64,000 bases of DNA, from the NCBI GenBank assembly GCA_022432975.1, contig CM039512.1, positions 45,100,309-45,164,308 on the forward strand, in the 5' to 3' direction. This document shows, one piece after another, positions 58,513 to 64,000 of the stretch. The DNA is from Begonia masoniana (taxonomy: Eukaryota; Streptophyta; Magnoliopsida; Cucurbitales; Begoniaceae). Every line of letters starts with the position of its first letter. The first letter of the stretch is position 1. The position numbers and the translations under genes are program-made. Under the pieces are notes generated by a model. That model ran no database searches, was not told the DNA's origin, and saw nothing but the letters and a program-made list of their open reading frames with translations.

Positions 58513-58638
58513 TTTTAGAGTTATTATTATCATGTTGGTTATTCTTGTCATTATTATTTGGGCATTATTGTAATTACTCACAGGAGTATTTATACTCCAT
58601 TTCATTAACAGTAAATTATCTTTTCGATCATTCCTTTA
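58513..58638 (+). repeat. 3' LTR of the copia, 126 bp
   Basis: Matches 37853-37978 with few changes and is followed by the target duplication AAACC. Confidence 0.9.
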
Positions 58639-58643
58639 AAACC

Positions 58644-59389
58644 TTCCATGAACCAACATAAGAACTTTCCCAAATACTCTCATTCTCATTCAACTTTACT
58701 TCCAAGCTGTCTAATTCCTCTAGGGATAAGTACCATATTTTTGCTAATTGAGAGCCATGGGTGAAATGGCCTTTGAGCTACATAACAAAGAAAATATGGA
58801 GCAAAGGGTTTCTTCTATTAATTGTTTTTGCCTTTCTACTCGGAGGAGAAAATTAATCGTAATTTCTCTAAATGACTTTGGTTTGAGCTCGGTCAGTCGA
58901 ATGTGTCGTTGTCAGAGAGTGATTTTGTTGAAAGGGGGTCATAACCCAGCTCTAGGCAGATGAGAATGTTTAAGGTGTGGGGATTGATTAATTTGATTTC
59001 AAGTGGGATGCCAAACATGGTTTTTTTCTCTATTGGTGTCGAGAAAAATATGGGAGAGGCAGTTGTTGCAACACTAAAAAGATCAGTTGGCATTTTGCAA
59101 GATGATGCCATTCCAGCATTTGAGTAATTTCCAAATGTGGCACGCCTTTGGTACATACCACGTCTGTGGAAACACTCTTATAATCCTAATAATGTGGAGT
59201 AAGTGAATAGCGAAGGTGGAGCTGGCCAGCAACCTTCTAAACAACAGTGTGGTGTTGCACTCGATCAACTATTGTTACATAACCTCGAGAAAGGACTCAC
59301 CAGATAGAAGACTCTCTGGAGGCTCCACCAATGGCTGCGAGTTAAAATGGGAAGGAGGCGGCTGAAAGACTAAATGGGCCCACAAATTT
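58644..59389 (-). other. Interior of the old gypsy remnant, no gene recognised
   Basis: Continues the remnant that surrounds the copia. Open frames at 58748-58963, 58893-59156 and 59083-59268 resemble nothing known to me. Confidence 0.4.
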
Positions 59390-59474
59390 ATATAAACTCC
59401 CTTCATTCTCCTCTCTCCCATGGCAGGGTAACCCACCCTGACAGACTAATGGCCCTTCACCATTATGTCTATCA

Positions 59475-61914
59475 GTTTCTCATCTTTTTTGTTGCAAACA
59501 TCAGCTTCTCCACCACTAGTAGTGGCTCTAGCCATGCTAAATCTTGTAAATAAATTCTTTTACAAAAATCTAATAACAACTTTAGTATCATCTGATGGAA
59601 ATGCTACAACTTCGACAGCTACATGAATATACTACAAGAATATATTGATTCCCAAATGTGGTTAGGAAGGGTCCCATGAAATCCATGCCCCAAACATTGA
59701 ATAGTTCTACTTCCCGAATATTGATGGGCATTTCATGCCTTTGTTAGATGTTTCCCAAACCTCTTTCTTTTCAAATTCTTGTGCATCTTTAAACAAACTA
59801 GACCAATAAAACTCTAATTGTAATACTTTATCTAGTATTCTTGTGCCTTAAAAGTGTCCTCCATAAGGTGATGAGTTGCAGTGCTTTAGGATGCCTACAT
59901 TTTCTTCATCTGGTACACATCTTAGCATTATTTGGTCAGCACACTATCAAAATAAGTAAGGCTCATACAAATAGTAGAACTTTTCCTCATGCACAAATCT
60001 TTTTTTTTGCTTACTCAAAAAATCAAGTGGAATGATGTCACATACTAAATAATTTACAATGTCAGTGTACAAAGAAATTTTTTTCAGTTGTACCCTGAAT
60101 AGTTTCCAATGAAGAAAACTATAGGATATTGGGATCATGTCTTTGTTTTTAGCTTTATCTTCTAATTTGGATAAATAGGTAGCAATTTGATTCTCAATGT
60201 CTTTCCTATCTCTAATGTCCAAATTGAATTCTTGAAGTAAAAGCACCAATCTTATGAGCCTAGGTTTTGCATCTTTCGTGGCTATAAGATAACGAATTGT
60301 TGAATGACCAGTGTCGCGACCCGGAGCTTAGACTTTTCTTCCCACTAATAAGCACTGAACTTCTCAAATGCAAACACCGAAGAAAGCAAGTTTTTGTTTG
60401 TGGTTATTTAACTTAGTTTGTGCATTTGTTAGACATTTACTTGCATAGTATATTAAATGAAAGAATGTGTTCTTCCTTTGTCAAAGCATTGCTCCAAATG
60501 TAATCATTGTCCTCACACAATAAATTAAAGGTAAATTCCAATATGGGGTGACAATTATTGGATTGTCACTAGTCTACATGCTTCAGTGAAGTTGAATTTC
60601 ACATTTTTCTCTAGCAATAAGCACAAAGTTTTTGATATTTTTGAGAAATTTTTTTATAAATCTTCTGTAGAAGCATGCATGTCCCAAGAAGCTTTTAATG
60701 CCCTTCACTAACCTGGGAGGTGATAGCTTCTAGGTTACTTTATTCTTTGTTGTGTCAACCTTTATTCCTCTCTCTGAAACTTTATGGCTAAAGGCGATTC
60801 CTTTACACACCATGAAGTAACATTTTTTTCCAAATTAATACGAGGTTAGTTTCTTCATATCTATTTAGAACTTTCTCCAAGTTTTGGAGACCATGGAAAT
60901 ATTACTTGTACTTATAAGCCATTTATGACAATGTTCTTTTTATGTGTGGTCACAACTAGAGATGATCTATATAAACCAATTATCTAAATGTTCTCTTGTC
61001 TTACTAATTTAGGGCTATATTTCAAGAATGCGACTAAATCCTCATTTTTGGGGAGTCAAATGCTAGAAAATGCATTTCTAATGTATAATGCTATGAAGAA
61101 AGTTGATACACTAGTTCCAATTATGAAACTACTCATATCATTGGCATTCAGTAAAAGAATCACCAATGATAGAAAAATCATCCATTAAAATTTCCATAAT
61201 TTGCTCTACCATGTTAGAAAATATAGTCTTCATGCACTTTTGAAAAGTCGCGGATGCATTACATAAATCAAATACATTATTTGAAATACAAAAGTTCCAT
61301 AAGGACAAGTGAAGGTGGTCTTCTCTTGGTCTTATGGTGCGATAGCAATTTGGTTGTAGCTTGAGTAACCATCCAAAAAGTAGTAGAACTCATTCCCAGC
61401 CAATCTGTCCAACATCTAGTCAATAAAAGGTAGTGGAAAATGATCATTTCAAGTGGATTTATTTAACTTTTTGGAATCTGGAATCCATAAAAATTCTCCA
61501 ATCTATAATAGTAGGTGTTAGATCAGTTCATTGTTGTTGTTTTGCACCATAGTGACTCGTTCTTTCTTGGGCACGCTGGACTAGACTCACCAAGAGCTAT
61601 TGATCATTGGATAAATTATGTCAGGATCCAACCATTTGATTATTTTTTTTCTTCACAACCTCCTTCATTATAGTATTCAACCTTTTTTACTATCCTATTA
61701 AGTTGTTGTTGTAATCTTCCAATAATATTTTGTGGATGCATATTGAAAGGTTGATTCGTTTTACTAATATTTTGTTGTAGCAATCTTTGGGAATTTTAAT
61801 AAATCAACTTCCTGCTTTTCCATGAGATTCGTAGCAATAAAATCTGCGAGGGTGTTATTCAACAGAAGATATGTATATTTGAAGTGTGCATGTAAGGTTT
61901 TTCATTCTAGCTCA
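59475..61914 (-). pseudogene. Athila reverse transcriptase, RNase H and integrase, first part
   Basis: Minus-strand blocks in order: RT (FYYFLDGYSSYNQIAI and TTFTCPYGTF, about 61390-61290), RNase H tail ([20 protein letters not shown], about 60245-60185), linker ([19 protein letters not shown]) and [16 protein letters not shown] (about 59990-59950). Integrase pieces lie at about 59830-59480 ([28 protein letters not shown], ending CNKKDEKL). Stops and frameshifts are very frequent. The integrase continues at 37132-36967. Confidence 0.82.
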
Positions 61915-62140
61915 TGCGATCTCTCTTAAACGATTCCAATTCCGGTGGACGACAAGAGGAAGAGGAAGAGGAAGAGCAGCAGATGATAGAGAGAGAAAGA
62001 GATTGACAGAGAAGAGAAAATGATTTCCTTTATTATCCATCAATCAAAGATGTGTTTTTACATATATCAAGGAAGTGTAACTAAAACATATAACTAAAAC
62101 TTCTAACTCAACCAGAATAGTAGATACATTAACATTAACA
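61915..62140 (-). repeat. 3' LTR of a minus-strand copia, 226 bp
   Basis: On the minus strand it starts TGTTAATGTTAATG straight after the purine tract TGAGGGGGGGA (62151-62141) and ends GATCGCA. The other LTR lies beyond the window. Confidence 0.8.
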
Positions 62141-64000
62141 TCCCCCCCTCAAGATCAAGGCCGGAGGTCAAAGATCTTGGATGGGAAATGCTGAAACTTG
62201 GAGGGAGGAAGAGGCTTTGTTAATGCATCGGCTAGTTGGTTGTCAGAAGGTGTAAATTGAACCTGTAACAATTTTTACTGTACTTTCTCATGAACAAAAT
62301 AATAATCAATCTCGACATGCTTAGATTTGGAGTGAAGTACTAGATTAGAAGCCAAGTACATGACACTCAAATTGTCACACAGAATGAGAGGTAAGGATGG
62401 AGAGGTAATACTCAACTCGCTTAATAAAGATTGAAGCCAAAATACTTCAACCGCGGCATTTGCTATACTATGGTATTCAGATTCTGTGCTTGAATGTGAG
62501 ACAACCTTATGTTTGGCCGAGGACTAAGAAATTAAATTGGTGCCCATAAAAATATAGAATCCACCAATACTTTTTTGATCATCTGGACAAAAGGCCCAAT
62601 CGGCATCTGTATAGCAAGTCAAATTACAACTATCCAAGGGTGAAAAGGAGATACTTAGAGATGGGGTGCCTTTAATATATCTCAAGATGCGCTTAACGGC
62701 TTGCCAGTGAATATCTGATGGCGCATACATAAACTGAGAAACTTTGTTGACTGCAAAGGCAATATCTGGTCTAGTCAATAGTAGTATTGTAACCCCCCCT
62801 ACAATACTGCGATAGAGATAGCCATCATGCAAAGGTATACCAGATTTTTTGGATAATATAGGTCCAGCCACCATTAGAGTAGGAACCGATTTGCAGGATT
62901 CCATATTTGATCTGTGAAGTAAGTCAGATATGTATCTAGATTGCGAAAAGCTCATACTTGTGGGGGTACAAGTGACTAAAATCCCCAAGAAGAAAGACAA
63001 CGGTCCAAGGTCACGAACTTTAAATTGAGAGTGCAGATACTTTAACAAGTTATCCATCTAAACATTTGAGTTTCCTGTTAGAATGGTGTCATCGGCATAA
63101 ACTAGCATTACTATGATGACTGAGCTCGCATGATAAAGAAATAGGGAAGAGTCCGATTTGGAAGCAGAAAAACCCCAAGATATGAGAGCATTATACAACT
63201 TGGTATACCATGCTCGAGGGGATTACTTCAGACCATATAGCGCTTTATGTAGGAGACACACAGCTGATGGATGAGTGGAACTGAGAAAACCAAGAGGTTG
63301 CTGCATAAATACTGTCTCAGTTAGCTCCCCATATAGGAATGCGTCGCTAATGTCAAATTGTCGGATATTCCAACCATAAGAGATTGCTAATGACAGAGTG
63401 GTGCGAATCAAAGTTGGTTTGACAACCGGACTGAAAGTCTCATCATAACTATCCCTTCTGTCTGATCATACCCTTTGGCCACTAACTGAGCCTTATACCT
63501 GCTAACTGTACCATTGGAGTTGAGTTTAAGCTTCAAATCCCATTTACAGCCAATGATTTTTGCTCATTGAGGAAGAAGAACTAATGTCCAAGTGTGTCTC
63601 ATGAAGTGCTGAGATTTTCTCTTTCATAGCAGTCAACCACTTGGGATGTTTTGAGGCTTGGAGGAAGGTTTTGGGCTCGATAAGGTGTTGAACGGAAAAA
63701 GCCTTAGGTCAAAAGATACCATCTTTGACGAGAGTCCTCATGGGATGTTCATTTATTGGAGGTGGGTGCGGGGCAAAAGTTGGTAAGGGCATTTGAGGGA
63801 TATGAGGGGTGGGTTGGGGTGTGGAGATGAGAGGTGATGGAGATTGGGCAGATTGTTGATGAATGGAAGCTATTTGTGGTGCGGAGGTAGTTGTACTTAT
63901 GTGAGGAAGGCTGGGTGGAGCTGTAGAAAAAGAGGGAGGTGAAAAAGATGGAATAGACAAGGAAAAGGTGGGTAGTGATAAGCTGGATATGGAGAAATTG
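62141..64000 (-). pseudogene. Ty1/copia pol 3' part (linker, RT, RNase H)
   Basis: Minus strand from the window edge: Pro/Ser-rich integrase-RT linker (63960-63709), RT start near 63640-63440 (HPKWLTAMKEKISALHET, GTVSRYKAQLVAKGY), RT core (WNIRQFDISDAFLYGEL, 63380) and active site VYADDTILTG (about 63110). Then come KVRDLGPLSFFLGI, RSIVGGVTILLLTRPDIAFA, RILRYIKGTPSLSI and CYTDADWAFCPDDQKS. The RNase H end (ADALTKPLP) lies before the purine tract. Isolated stops (for example at about 63059, 63222 and 62524) make it a pseudogene, although it is less decayed than the other copias here. Confidence 0.92.

Larger units (their letters stand above)
37853..58638 (+). mobile_element. Ty1/copia element split by three large insertions
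   Basis: Short LTRs of 126 bp (37853-37978 and 58513-58638) flank a copia polyprotein. The target duplication AAACC is perfect (37848-37852 and 58639-58643). A primer-binding site follows the first LTR, and a G-rich tract (TGAGGGGGCA) precedes the second. Without the inserts (40823-43086, 43143-46992 and 48079-58098) the element would be about 4.65 kb, a normal copia length. The polyprotein resumes in sequence after each insert, but stops and frameshifts show it is dead. Confidence 0.93.
37133..59474 (-). mobile_element. Old gypsy remnant inserted in Athila integrase
   Basis: The two integrase halves stop at 37132 and 59475. The inserted DNA has related ends: about 85 bp beginning TGATAGAC on the minus strand occur at 59474-59390 and again at 37430-37345. 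Candidate target duplication ACTTC (37128-37132) versus GTTTC (59475-59479) differs by two transitions. A purine-rich GGGATGGAG precedes the second copy, and the adjacent minus-strand frame ends like a gypsy pol C-terminus (SHLENKV). The interior is largely deleted and now contains the copia element. Confidence 0.5.

Overview
The window is nuclear DNA from a flowering plant, probably a eudicot. The evidence is plant-type GT/AG introns, a CBL-interacting protein kinase, a 5S-bearing Cassandra element, an endogenous pararetrovirus and layers of Ty1/copia and Ty3/gypsy retrotransposons. The species cannot be read from the sequence. Only two host genes are convincing: a six-exon KDEL-receptor gene (ERD2 type, minus strand, 7790-10116) and an intronless CIPK12-like kinase (plus strand, 26170-27564). 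Nearly everything else is mobile-element DNA, much of it nested and decayed.

Layout. 27-6933: non-autonomous Ty3/gypsy element with perfect 5-bp target duplications, whose 5' LTR has swollen to 3.15 kb by 600-bp tandem duplication while its 3' LTR is 1.1 kb. 7790-10300: ERD2 gene and promoter. 10798-11451: 654-bp Mutator-like fold-back element with a 9-bp target duplication. 12078-12379: short inverted repeat with SINE-like pol III boxes. 12604-18313: very long inverted repeat (arms about 1.1-1.2 kb) whose right arm is split by a non-coding LTR element (15120-18225). 19980-22990: decayed Athila-like gag/protease carrying a complete Cassandra TRIM (20422-21248). 23315-23951: (TA)n then about 265 units of (AG)n. 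24267-25502: solo LTR. 26170-27564: CIPK gene. 28971-36966: copia gag-integrase remnant (+) joined to a pararetrovirus fragment (+, with promoter), joined to a copia gag and LTR (-).

36967-61910 is one deep nest. An Athila pol (minus) is split by a gypsy remnant (minus, about 37133-59474). That is split by a copia element (plus, 37853-58638). The copia holds two solo LTRs (40823-43086 and 43143-46992) and a 10-kb Tekay-like chromovirus (48079-58098). The chromovirus in turn contains a Cassandra solo LTR (53835-54210). 61915-64000 is the 3' part of another minus-strand copia.

How it works together: the two host genes are unrelated (ER protein retrieval; calcium/CBL signalling) and do not form a system. 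The interest lies in the repeat DNA: nest stratigraphy, LTR tandem amplification, giant hairpins, a 25-bp hairpin minisatellite, and a preserved pararetroviral promoter. No new enzymatic or defence system was found.
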